Shown: positions 1 through 5,545 of the stretch, one piece after another
How positions within the stretch are numbered: position 1 is the first letter of the stretch
Layout: every line of letters begins with the position of its first letter
Source of the DNA: Candidatus Methanogasteraceae archaeon UBA261
GTDB lineage: Archaea > Halobacteriota > Methanosarcinia > Methanosarcinales > Methanogasteraceae
DNA length: 8,017 nucleotides
Reading direction: 5' to 3'
Assembly (NCBI GenBank): GCA_002506015.1
Contig: DAWR01000002.1
Span: 2,597-10,613, forward strand
Notes under the pieces: model-generated
The model's input: only the letters and a program-made list of their open reading frames with translations
What the model was told of the DNA's origin: nothing
Databases searched by the model: none
Made by a program: the position numbers and the translations under genes

Positions 1-1
1 C

Positions 2-2173
2 ACGATCGCCGTGGGCGAATTGATCAAATTGAAGGATGGGTATGAATTAAAGCTCGTACAGCTCGATATTAATGGAAATCAAGCGCAAATCGAACTGCTC
101 CGAAATGGGATGCGTGTTGACACTGATATCGTGAACGTGCCGGATACATACGTCTACAGAAAAGACCTTGGATGGCTGGATGATATCCCGATCATCGCGG
201 CACATATCGACAGTATATACGTCGGAACAGATATCAACGTGATGGAAATTGACGGCATCTTCCAGATATCAGACGAGTGCATCTCTGTTGGCGCAGGTGA
301 TACTTTCGGCGAGATGGAGATTGCGAGCGCTTCAGCCAGTGGGATCAGGATGGCGAATTACGACTCAATTGAGCTTGGGGCTGGCAGGACCATCGATCTC
401 ATGGGTGCTATTAAGTTTGTTGTCGCCGAGAACGAAACGCTCCGGTTCGCGCCTGCCGTAGTCATGGCAGAGCCCGGCACCTGCGATCTTCGCGGTGCTG
501 TTCAGCGGCTGTATGGAAACCAGACTGATGAAATCGTGTGGAATGCTTCCAATTCCGCTCTCTTCTGGTATGACCTGGACTGCGATGTATCAACCGAGAC
601 ACTATCGATTGCGCCCGGCACGTTATCACAGACTCGGACAATCAGTGAGGGCTCCCTCTCTTATGCGACCCACCCGGTCTATCAGGAGTACGAAGTCCAC
701 AAGAACGAGGGGCTGACCGTTTGCGGGCAGGAAGGCTACATGGCAGAAGGCTGGATTGGGCGGCGGTATGTGGCAGTGGGCGGCAGAGCCGACAGACTCA
801 CCGAACCGCTGGTCGAGTTCGGGAGTTGCGACAAAAAGACGCTTCTGGTGGGCGAGAACTGGGATATTGGCAGCGGATTCTCGCTTACACCCGGGCGAAT
901 CGACTCTGAAGGTGAGAAGGTCTGGCTCACGCTTGAGAAGAACGACGAAGTACTTTTCAACGAGACAATGATCGATACAAGCGCCGGATGCAACAGGATA
1001 TGCACGTACACCGCGGATATCGGCGGAGTGGATAACGTGACTGTGTTCTCCTGCTATGTGGACGCTGTATTCAGAGGAACGGATTCCGACGTCGTGCAGG
1101 TTGCGTATGTCTTCTTAATCAATGATCTTTCACTGGAGATTAACGCAGGCGATGAGTTCGGGCGCATGGCGGTCATGACTGCAAATCCCTCAGGAATTGC
1201 GCTTCTCAACAACAGAACAATTGATCTGCACGCCGGAACAACCGAAGAGGTTATGGGTGGGATGCACTTCATGACCGCGGATAGTGGCATTCTTAGGTTC
1301 TACCCGTTCATCAGGCGCACCATCGGCGGCGGATCGGATGGCAGTGACGGCGTGATCCTTGATCGGGAACTGGCGGTCAATTCTGGTGTTGAGATTGAGC
1401 ACAGCATAAAAATAGAGGTCGTTGAGGTAAAAACAGACATAATAGACAGCGCAAAGTTGAATATATCAAGTTATCAGAAGCCTGCAAGAACAATTTCAGT
1501 ATTCGCGGGCGACAGTCCAACCGAATACAAAACTTCCGGCGGTGCCAGCATCTATATCGAGGTGCTCTCGGTATATGGCGATTCAGTACACCTCAGAATC
1601 ACCGGACCGGAAGACTGGCGAGTGACCAATTATTACACGGTTGAACCGGACGATGATGAGGATGATGCTAATGTGATCCTTGATCGGGAACTGGAGGTCA
1701 ACGCGGGTGTGGTGATTGAGCACAGCATAAAAATAGAGGTAGTTGAGGTAAAATTAGGCATAATAGACTGTGCAAAGTTGCGTATATCGAGTTATCAGAA
1801 GCCTGCAAGAATAATTTCGATATTTCACGGCGACAGTCCGACCGAATACGAAACTTCCAGCGGTGCCAGCATATACATCGAGGTGCTTTCGGTATATGCT
1901 GATTCAGTACACCTCAGAATCACCGGACCGGAAGACTGGAGAGTGACCGATTATTACGCGGTTGAACCGGAAGAAGATTTTATCCCTGCAACAGACTCTG
2001 ACCACGACGGCGTGCCCGACGTCTGGGATGAAGAACCCGACACGCCCGCTGGCTACTGGACCGATTCCACCGGGCGAGGACGACGGTGGGGCGACATGAA
2101 CGGCGACGGCAGGCTCACATCGGCAGATGCGCTCATGATCCTGGAAGCAGCGGTCGGGAGCGTACACTCATAA
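2..2173 (+). CDS. S-layer duplication-domain protein with tandem 107-residue-period modules and C-terminal dockerin (5' partial)
   Basis: Extracellular structural protein. The frame is open to the window edge, and the bases before the GTG at 11 continue the domain (TIAVGELIKLKDGYEL), so the true start lies upstream. Numbering from that GTG: residues 1-150 are the C-terminal half of a Methanosarcina-type S-layer duplication domain (landmarks DTYVYRKDLG, DDIPIIAAHI, DGIFQIS, IDLMGAIKF, LRFAP). Residues 158-434 are a second, complete copy (WNASNSALFWYDLD at 177, GYMAEGWIGRRYVAV, DAVFRGTDSD, LRFYPF at 429). Residues 448-547 and 555-654 are two near-identical modules joined by an acidic linker. 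Residues 663-675 are a DSDHDGVPD calcium-type motif, and residues 695-715 are a dockerin repeat (DMNGDGRLTSADALMIL). No C-terminal membrane span or sorting signal is visible, so attachment is probably through the S-layer lattice or a cohesin. The S-layer assignment is firm; the dockerin is likely although only one canonical half-repeat is clear. Confidence 0.9.
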   Translation, partial: TIAVGELIKLKDGYELKLVQLDINGNQAQIELLRNGMRVDTDIVNVPDTYVYRKDLGWLDDIPIIAAHIDSIYVGTDINVMEIDGIFQISDECISVGAGDTFGEMEIASASASGIRMANYDSIELGAGRTIDLMGAIKFVVAENETLRFAPAVVMAEPGTCDLRGAVQRLYGNQTDEIVWNASNSALFWYDLDCDVSTETLSIAPGTLSQTRTISEGSLSYATHPVYQEYEVHKNEGLTVCGQEGYMAEGWIGRRYVAVGGRADRLTEPLVEFGSCDKKTLLVGENWDIGSGFSLTPGRIDSEGEKVWLTLEKNDEVLFNETMIDTSAGCNRICTYTADIGGVDNVTVFSCYVDAVFRGTDSDVVQVAYVFLINDLSLEINAGDEFGRMAVMTANPSGIALLNNRTIDLHAGTTEEVMGGMHFMTADSGILRFYPFIRRTIGGGSDGSDGVILDRELAVNSGVEIEHSIKIEVVEVKTDIIDSAKLNISSYQKPARTISVFAGDSPTEYKTSGGASIYIEVLSVYGDSVHLRITGPEDWRVTNYYTVEPDDDEDDANVILDRELEVNAGVVIEHSIKIEVVEVKLGIIDCAKLRISSYQKPARIISIFHGDSPTEYETSSGASIYIEVLSVYADSVHLRITGPEDWRVTDYYAVEPEEDFIPATDSDHDGVPDVWDEEPDTPAGYWTDSTGRGRRWGDMNGDGRLTSADALMILEAAVGSVHS
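1352..1972 (+). repeat. Tandem duplication of a 300-base coding module, period 321 bases
   Basis: Copy one is 1352-1651 and copy two is 1673-1972, both in frame in the S-layer/dockerin gene. Both begin with the codons for VILDREL and end after GPEDWRVT.YY.VEP. Aligning the two 100-residue translations by eye gives 16 differences, so about 84% identity, with long stretches identical at the DNA level. The module looks like a small all-beta domain (IEHSIKIEVVEVK, GASIYIEVLSVY, DSVHLRITGPEDW). I do not recognise a named family. The spacer between copies encodes the acidic run DDEDDAN. This is probably a recent in-gene duplication. Confidence 0.93.
2080..2163 (+). other. Dockerin type I-like calcium-binding segment of the S-layer protein
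   Basis: The C-terminal residues carry DMNGDGRLTSADALMIL, with Asp695, Asn697 and Asp699 at calcium-loop positions 1, 3 and 5, Asp706 at position 12, and the hydrophobic Ile-Leu that follows. This is the F-hand half of a dockerin. The partner motif seems to be the preceding DSDHDGVPDVWDEEPD, which resembles a thrombospondin type-3 calcium loop more than a second F-hand. The domain normally binds a cohesin on another surface protein; no cohesin is visible in this window. Confidence 0.75.
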
Positions 2174-2265
2174 TTACCTCCAACTATAGCGGATCCAAGA
2201 AGCCGCGCGCCAAAAACGTGAGGAATTGTTTCATAACTTGCGATTCAACTTTTTGTGCAAGAAGT

Positions 2266-2285
2266 CCCCATCCGAAAGGGTGGGG
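2266..2285 (+). repeat. Left-end hairpin of the TnpB element
   Basis: CCCCATCC, GAAA tetraloop, GGGTGGGG forms an 8-base-pair stem with one T-G pair. It is the likely left-end recognition hairpin and closely resembles the right-end hairpin at 3523-3542. Confidence 0.75.
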
Positions 2286-2313
2286 AGGAATTGCATGCAT
2301 TCACACAGAACGG

Positions 2314-2320
2314 TTTATAT
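2314..2320 (+). promoter_or_regulatory. TATA-box-like promoter for tnpB
   Basis: TTTATAT matches the archaeal TATA consensus. Transcription usually begins about 25 bases downstream of the box centre, which here is about 2342-2344. That lies inside the longest tnpB frame and exactly at the in-frame GTG at 2344. There is no Shine-Dalgarno sequence ahead of either GTG, so a leaderless message starting at 2344 fits well. Confidence 0.5.
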
Positions 2321-2328
2321 GGTAGTGT

Positions 2329-3549
2329 GTGAAAGACATTATTGTGAAGGTCTCGAAAACCACCATCTTGAAGCTCACCACAGATGAAGACAATATGATA
2401 GAGAAAACCCTCTGCAAGTTTACTGAAGGGATGGATTACGCATCTACTGTTGTACATGCAAACAACAAACCAATGGGTGCGATGAAACTCCAGAAATTAA
2501 CGTATGCGCACCTCCGGGCAGAGATTGGGCTAAAATCCCAGATGAGTTGTAATGTGGCAAGGCAGACCGCCGGAGCGTACAAAACGCTGCAATCACAGAT
2601 AAGAAAAGGCGAGACACATTGGCAACTTCTGGAGTTTGCACCGACCAACATCAAGTTTTCTTACGGTAGGGATTTTTCGATAAACCATGATGAGCTAAGT
2701 ATCACCACTTTAGATGGTCGGCAAAAATACGGGATCATGAATTATCGGTATGCAGAGCAATTTTTTGATGGCTCATGGAAGTATCAGGCGTCCGAACTGG
2801 TTAAACATAGAGACGGTAGTTACTATTTCCATCTGGTTTGTGAAAAGGAGATAGAAGAGCCAGATATAACCAAAGCATCAAATTTTATGGGCATTGATGC
2901 TGGTATAAACCATTTAGCAGTCACGTTCACAACCAACGGTCGGCGTAAATTCTTTACAGGAGGCGAAATAAAGAATATCCGAAACATATACTCGAAACAA
3001 CGAAAGCGACTCCAGGAAAAAGACACTCGGTCTGCAACAAGGGTGTTAAAGCACCAATCAGGGCGAGAAAAACGGTTTATGCGAGACGTGAATCATGTTA
3101 TTTCGAGACAAGTGATAGAGTCCGCAATTGAGGACAACGTGTCCGTGATAGGGTTGGAAGACCTGACCGGAATCAGGAAAAGAACGAAAGTGCGGAAAAA
3201 GCAGCGATATAAGCACAGTAGTTGGGCGTTTAGAGAATTGCAGACGTTCATAGAGTATAAAGCGCAAGTGGCGGGCATCATAGTAGTGTATGTTGATCCG
3301 AAGTACACATCACAAACATGTCCAACATGCTCACACATAAGCAGAAACAACCGAAACGGCAGGTCGTTTCGATGTGAAGCGTGTGGTTATGCGCTAAATT
3401 CGGATCTTGTTGGCGCAATGAATATAGAAGCGCGAACACGAGCTTTCAGGCATGACCTGGAGGTTCAGGGGCTTGTTGTCGATAGCCCGGACGAGACCAT
3501 CTCTTCCGAGACGAGTCTCAAGCCTCTTCCGACAGGGAGGGGTAATTGA
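2329..3549 (+). CDS. tnpB: TnpB, RNA-guided transposon endonuclease (IS605 family)
   Basis: TnpB is an ancestor-like relative of Cas12. It uses an RNA made from the element's right end to cut DNA matching the flanking guide, which promotes element retention. The protein is 406 residues, the usual full length. The RuvC triad is complete: Asp190 (MGIDAGINHLAVTF), Glu277 (VSVIGLEDLTGIR) and Asp359 (LNSDLVGAMNIEA). The zinc finger between the last two has Cys331/Cys334 and Cys349/Cys352 (CPTC, CEACG). A basic stretch lies around residues 284-295 (RKRTKVRKKQR). The longest frame starts at GTG 2329; a GTG at 2344 (MKVSKTTIL) is a credible alternative because a TATA-like box lies only 12 bases before 2329. 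The stop TGA (3547-3549) falls within the right-end terminal sequence, so coding region and guide-RNA scaffold overlap. No tnpA neighbour. Nothing in the sequence suggests inactivation. Confidence 0.95.
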   Translation: MKDIIVKVSKTTILKLTTDEDNMIEKTLCKFTEGMDYASTVVHANNKPMGAMKLQKLTYAHLRAEIGLKSQMSCNVARQTAGAYKTLQSQIRKGETHWQLLEFAPTNIKFSYGRDFSINHDELSITTLDGRQKYGIMNYRYAEQFFDGSWKYQASELVKHRDGSYYFHLVCEKEIEEPDITKASNFMGIDAGINHLAVTFTTNGRRKFFTGGEIKNIRNIYSKQRKRLQEKDTRSATRVLKHQSGREKRFMRDVNHVISRQVIESAIEDNVSVIGLEDLTGIRKRTKVRKKQRYKHSSWAFRELQTFIEYKAQVAGIIVVYVDPKYTSQTCPTCSHISRNNRNGRSFRCEACGYALNSDLVGAMNIEARTRAFRHDLEVQGLVVDSPDETISSETSLKPLPTGRGN

Positions 3550-3566
3550 CTACCACGCTGAGATAT
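3400..3566 (+). ncRNA. Predicted omega RNA (reRNA) of the TnpB element with its guide
   Basis: By analogy with ISDra2 and other IS605 elements, the guide RNA scaffold covers the 3' end of tnpB and the right end, followed by about 16 bases of flanking DNA as guide. The terminal hairpin is 3523-3542 and the scaffold ends at TTGAC 3550, so the predicted guide begins at 3551 with TACCACGCTGAGATAT (3551-3566). An upstream GAGAC/GTCTC pairing (3493-3497 with 3515-3519) could add scaffold structure. The 5' boundary (about 3400) is only a guess from typical length. The position follows from the element type and has no direct support from the sequence beyond the hairpins. Confidence 0.5.
3523..3542 (+). 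repeat. Right-end hairpin of the TnpB element
   Basis: CCTCTTCC, loop GACA, GGGAGGGG forms an 8-base-pair stem with two T-G pairs, 4-8 bases before the terminal TTGAC. It is inside the tnpB coding region and mirrors the left-end hairpin. It probably serves both in strand recognition during transposition and as the last scaffold stem of the guide RNA. Confidence 0.75.
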
Positions 3567-4170
3567 GTTTATTGAGTCGCTTGCATTCGGGTTTGTAATT
3601 GGTCTCACCGGCGCGGTCGTGCCGGGACCCCTGCTATTTGCAACCATTGCAGCGTCGCTTGAGAAAGGATGGACCGCGGGACCGCGAATCGTTTTTGGGC
3701 ACGCGTTAATTGAGGTTGTGCTATGTGCCGTAATTGCGTTAGGGTTCACCATAGCAAATGATATAGTCTTTCAAACCGCATCCCTTCTGGGGGGTGGGGC
3801 TCTATTCATTTTTGGAGTGATGACTGTCAACTCATCGAGAAACGCAACATTCGATGTGGGCGGAAACGCCACAGGCAATCCGATTGTGACGGGCGCTCTG
3901 ACATCGGTTTCAAACCCGTACTTTTTGATCTGGTGGCTCACCATCGGAAACGGCATGATCATGGACGGGCTAAAAATCAGCTTTCTCGCTGCCGCGCTCT
4001 TCACCATCGGGCACTGGATCGCCGATCCGTCATGGTACGCATTAGTTTCAGCATCATCGAGCAAAGGGCGGAATGTAATGTCTGATCGCACGTATTCGAG
4101 GATGCTTGCCGGGTGCGGTGTGTTTCTCGTCTGTTTTGGCGCGTATTATGTTGCAAAGATCGTTGTGTGA
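3565..4170 (+). CDS. LysE/RhtB-family amino-acid or metabolite exporter
   Basis: Predicted integral membrane efflux protein of the LysE superfamily, 201 residues, the normal family length, with about six hydrophobic segments. Diagnostic features are the N-terminal GLTGAVVPGPLLFATI motif (the family's G..PGP), a second helix with GHALIEVVL, the SNPYFLIWWLTIG segment near residues 117-129, and GHWIADPSWY. Archaeal members are usually annotated only as LysE-type translocators, so the substrate cannot be stated. The start is fixed: an in-frame TGA lies at 3559-3561, and ATG 3565 opens directly into the first membrane segment. No good Shine-Dalgarno sequence precedes it. The tnpB element ends 14 bases before the start, so any original promoter has been displaced by about 1.3 kb; expression may now depend on read-through from the element. 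Confidence 0.9.
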   Translation: MFIESLAFGFVIGLTGAVVPGPLLFATIAASLEKGWTAGPRIVFGHALIEVVLCAVIALGFTIANDIVFQTASLLGGGALFIFGVMTVNSSRNATFDVGGNATGNPIVTGALTSVSNPYFLIWWLTIGNGMIMDGLKISFLAAALFTIGHWIADPSWYALVSASSSKGRNVMSDRTYSRMLAGCGVFLVCFGAYYVAKIVV

Positions 4171-4465
4171 GCGCGCGAAACCGGAACGGTTCGGACGATG
4201 TTCCGTGTTACGTTATGATTCTGTGACGTGTCTTTGGTACGTGCTTGTGCAGGCAATATTGGGGGTGAATGAATTGAACGGATGGTGGGGCGAAACAGAC
4301 TGCCCCTGTTCGGACGTATTGTGCACTGAACCGGGCATTATACACTGTGTCAAACGGTAGTCCGGTTGATTGCGCCGTCTGATGTGGGTCGAAACATTTG
4401 AATTATATGTTTAGCTGATGTGAAAAAACGTACTTACTCAATATTGCGTGGATATCCACATATAT
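4171..4465. other. Intergenic stretch after the exporter gene
   Basis: About 300 bases with no convincing gene. It holds a weak inverted repeat just after the lysE stop (CCGGAACGGTTCGG, 4181-4194), a 5-base-pair GGGGC/GCCCC stem (4287-4291 with 4302-4306), and a possible 31-codon Cys-rich reading frame listed separately. No clear TATA box, U-tract terminator or RNA gene was seen. Confidence 0.5.
4265..4360 (+). CDS. Possible 31-residue Cys-rich small protein
   Basis: A GTG-initiated frame encodes VNELNGWWGETDCPCSDV and then LCTEPGIIHCVKR. The pattern CPC...C...HC supplies four cysteines and one histidine, which could form a small metal site or disulfides. G-rich bases directly before the GTG are too close to act as a normal ribosome binding site, and no promoter is visible. 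It is the tail of a longer open frame overlapping lysE, so the frame may be open by chance. I do not recognise a family. Confidence 0.2.
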   Translation: MNELNGWWGETDCPCSDVLCTEPGIIHCVKR

Positions 4466-4527
4466 AACCACGAGATTTCACGAGATTAACACAGAAATCT
4501 TGTGGAAATCCGTGTAATCTTGCGGTT
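4466..4527. repeat. 62-base imperfect palindrome made of short CACGAGATT-like units
   Basis: The left arm (4466-4494) begins AACCACGAGATTTCACGAGATT and the right arm (4499-4527) is close to its reverse complement, ending AATCTTGCGGTT. Most positions pair, with a few mismatches and one bulge, around a loop of about 4 bases. Within the left arm the unit CACGAGATT(T/A) repeats with a 10-base period. It sits between lysE (plus) and the broken PGF-CTERM gene (minus), so it may end transcription from one or both sides, although no U-tract follows. Similar arrays of degenerate CACGGATT-type units occur between genes in many prokaryotes; their function is unclear. Confidence 0.65.
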
Positions 4528-4633
4528 AGCCAAACACATACCATTTGAACTGGTGTCGCGGGTACAGTGCCTGCAATCGCCATGCAGACGCGCCACAGAC
4601 TCATGAGGTCCGATTTCACCAGAGATACGGTCC

Positions 4634-5057
4634 CTACCTCCGCCGTCGCACCACCACATACACAGCCAGCAAGCACCCCGCCGTCGCAAAGACCGCGGTG
4701 AAGCCGGACAGTGGCCCCACTGGCGGCTCTGTCGCGGTCTCCCTCGCCGCCGGTGCAGCCGTCTGTGCCGGTGTCGCCGCGGGTCTCTTCGTCACCGCTG
4801 GCGTCGGCGTCACGCGCCCACCTGGCAGTGCTGACGTTACAGCTACTGACGCGTTCGCTTCCGATTCTGCCGGCGTTTTTGTCGCTGTTGCTCACATAGA
4901 AGTCGCCCGTTGCATTCGCAAGGTTTGTGGGGTCTGGCGGGATGAATGTTGCCGATACCAGAGCGGGCGCGATGCAAACCACAAGCATTGCAGCAGCAGA
5001 AGCGGTCAAGATCGCTTTGCTGCACCCGTTCTTCCTGATGCTTCTGCCAGCTTTCAT
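4634..5057 (-). pseudogene. Secreted protein with signal peptide and PGF-CTERM-like anchor, broken by a frame change
   Basis: The ATG at 5057 begins a clear signal peptide (SIRKNGCSKAILTASAAAML..., cleavage likely after ALVSA), then FIPPDPTNLANATGDFYV, which looks like the first strand of an Fn3/Ig-like domain of archaeal surface proteins. After that the frame loses protein-like character. One frame over, an open stretch encodes a Thr/Pro/Ala-rich linker (VTPTPAVTKRPAATPAQ), then GPLSGFTAVFATAG, a hydrophobic segment and RRRR before a TAG at 4636-4634. That is the layout of a PGF-CTERM archaeosortase signal, with SGF in place of PGF. The total of 424 bases is one more than a multiple of three. 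The A5 run at 4876-4880 is a natural indel spot: removing one A would restore a 140-residue protein. Alternatively, a large internal deletion removed the Fn3 body and left the junction out of frame. GGTG a few bases before the ATG could act as a ribosome binding site. Confidence 0.7.
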
Positions 5058-5237
5058 AATACACCGTTCCCGTTTGTAGTTGTGCCACCCCCGTGCCCAC
5101 TCCTGCAGTACCGCAGGCGGGCAGGCATCGCAAGTGTGCGTGCATGGATAAGGTCGCCCGGCGTGATCTTTGCTATCCTGTGACTCTGATTCTCTCTGAT
5201 GTTTGTTCCGGGTTCCACGGATTAGCCCCCGGTCCCG

Positions 5238-5330
5238 TTAGTGGGATATTATGTCTGTAATCTGGCTCGCATCACCAATAAACATTTCCGCCACCCGTGC
5301 GGGCGTGAGCCGACGGTCCAGAACCGCCAT
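5238..5330 (-). CDS. Possible 30-residue small protein or gene remnant
   Basis: ATG at 5330 opens a frame reading MAVLDRRLTPARVAEMF then IGDASQITDIISH and a TAA. The composition is natural-looking (alternating charged and hydrophobic, helix-prone), but the length is very short and no family is recognised. The TATA-like sequence centred near 5348 is only about 18 bases upstream, too close for this ATG if transcription starts at the usual distance; an in-frame ATG at 5285 would leave only 15 residues. A degraded gene fragment is as likely as a real peptide. Confidence 0.2.
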   Translation of the reverse strand: MAVLDRRLTPARVAEMFIGDASQITDIISH

Positions 5331-5342
5331 TTGGGAATACGA

Positions 5343-5352
5343 ATATTTATAA
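5343..5352 (-). promoter_or_regulatory. TATA-box-like sequence
   Basis: On the minus strand this reads TTATAAATAT, a good archaeal TATA match in an otherwise GC-balanced stretch. It could start transcription near 5322 running towards the PGF-CTERM remnant at 5057. On the plus strand the same bases read ATATTTATAA, so orientation is ambiguous, and no plus-strand gene follows. Confidence 0.35.
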
Positions 5353-5383
5353 CCCTAACTCCGACTGAATGGGGAATATGTAT

Positions 5384-5411
5384 CACCTGAATATCATGTA
5401 AGATACAGGTG
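5384..5411. repeat. Small inverted repeat downstream of the secreted-protein operon
   Basis: CACCTG (5384-5389) pairs with CAGGTG (5406-5411), and inside it TATC pairs with GATA, with an AA bulge and an ATGTAA loop. It lies about 135 bases past the stop of the 510-residue gene. There is no U-tract on either side, so a terminator role is unproven; a protein-binding palindrome is the alternative. Confidence 0.35.
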
Positions 5412-5545
5412 CTTCAGATCGATCTCGCGCTTCTCTGCATGCCGACTCCCGGGCTGCCAACGATGATACGGTCACTACCCAGAGCGTGAAGGGCATAAGT
5501 TGGACTGTAAGCAGAGTTTCCGGTATGGTATGTTTCGCACACAGG

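Larger units (their letters stand above)
2250..3550 (+). mobile_element. IS605-family / IS1341-type TnpB-only element
   Basis: The element contains one gene, tnpB, between two matching hairpins and has no tnpA. Left hairpin 2266-2285 and right hairpin 3523-3542 share the layout C-rich arm, TCCGA.AGGG, G-rich arm, then AATTG shortly after, as expected for the subterminal hairpins read by a Y1 transposase. The right end is placed after TTGAC (3546-3550), the right cleavage sequence I recall for ISDra2. The left end is less certain. ATTCAAC (2243-2249), 16 bases before the left hairpin, resembles the right-end AATTGAC and is the best candidate, giving a start near 2250. Without tnpA the element can move only if a transposase is supplied in trans. 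Confidence 0.75.
5058..5545. other. Gene-poor stretch with coding-like remnants on the minus strand
   Basis: No intact recognisable gene lies in these 488 bases. Minus-strand translation shows three short protein-like stretches in different frames. One runs in frame beyond the stop of the downstream-reading 510-residue gene and contains SDRIIVGSPGVG. A second is a 30-codon frame at 5330-5238 ending QITDIISH. A third ends near 5064 and contains IAKITPGDLIHARTLA. Such mixed frames suggest decayed coding DNA, as next to the broken PGF-CTERM gene. A TATA-like sequence and a small hairpin are listed separately. Confidence 0.4.

Noticed and set aside
4181..4194. Inverted repeat after the lysE stop as a terminator
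   Set aside because: The stem is only about 5 base pairs with a T-G pair and no U-tract follows.
4106..4360. 84-codon plus-strand frame overlapping the end of lysE
   Set aside because: The first part is an out-of-frame overlap of lysE; only the last 31 codons merited mention as a possible small ORF.
4466..4527. CRISPR-like repeats
   Set aside because: The CACGAGATT units are about 10 bases, degenerate and contiguous; there are no regular spacers and no cas genes.
4434..4633. C-terminal continuation of the 207-codon minus-strand frame to 4434
   Set aside because: This part reads through the real stop of the sorting tail in another frame and through the palindrome at 4466-4527; it has no protein-like features.
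4545..5183. Open frame of 212 codons on the plus strand across the PGF-CTERM gene
   Set aside because: It is antisense to the signal peptide and Thr/Pro-rich linker region; its low-complexity Ala/Val/Gly sequence is the complement of that linker, and no start signal or family was seen.
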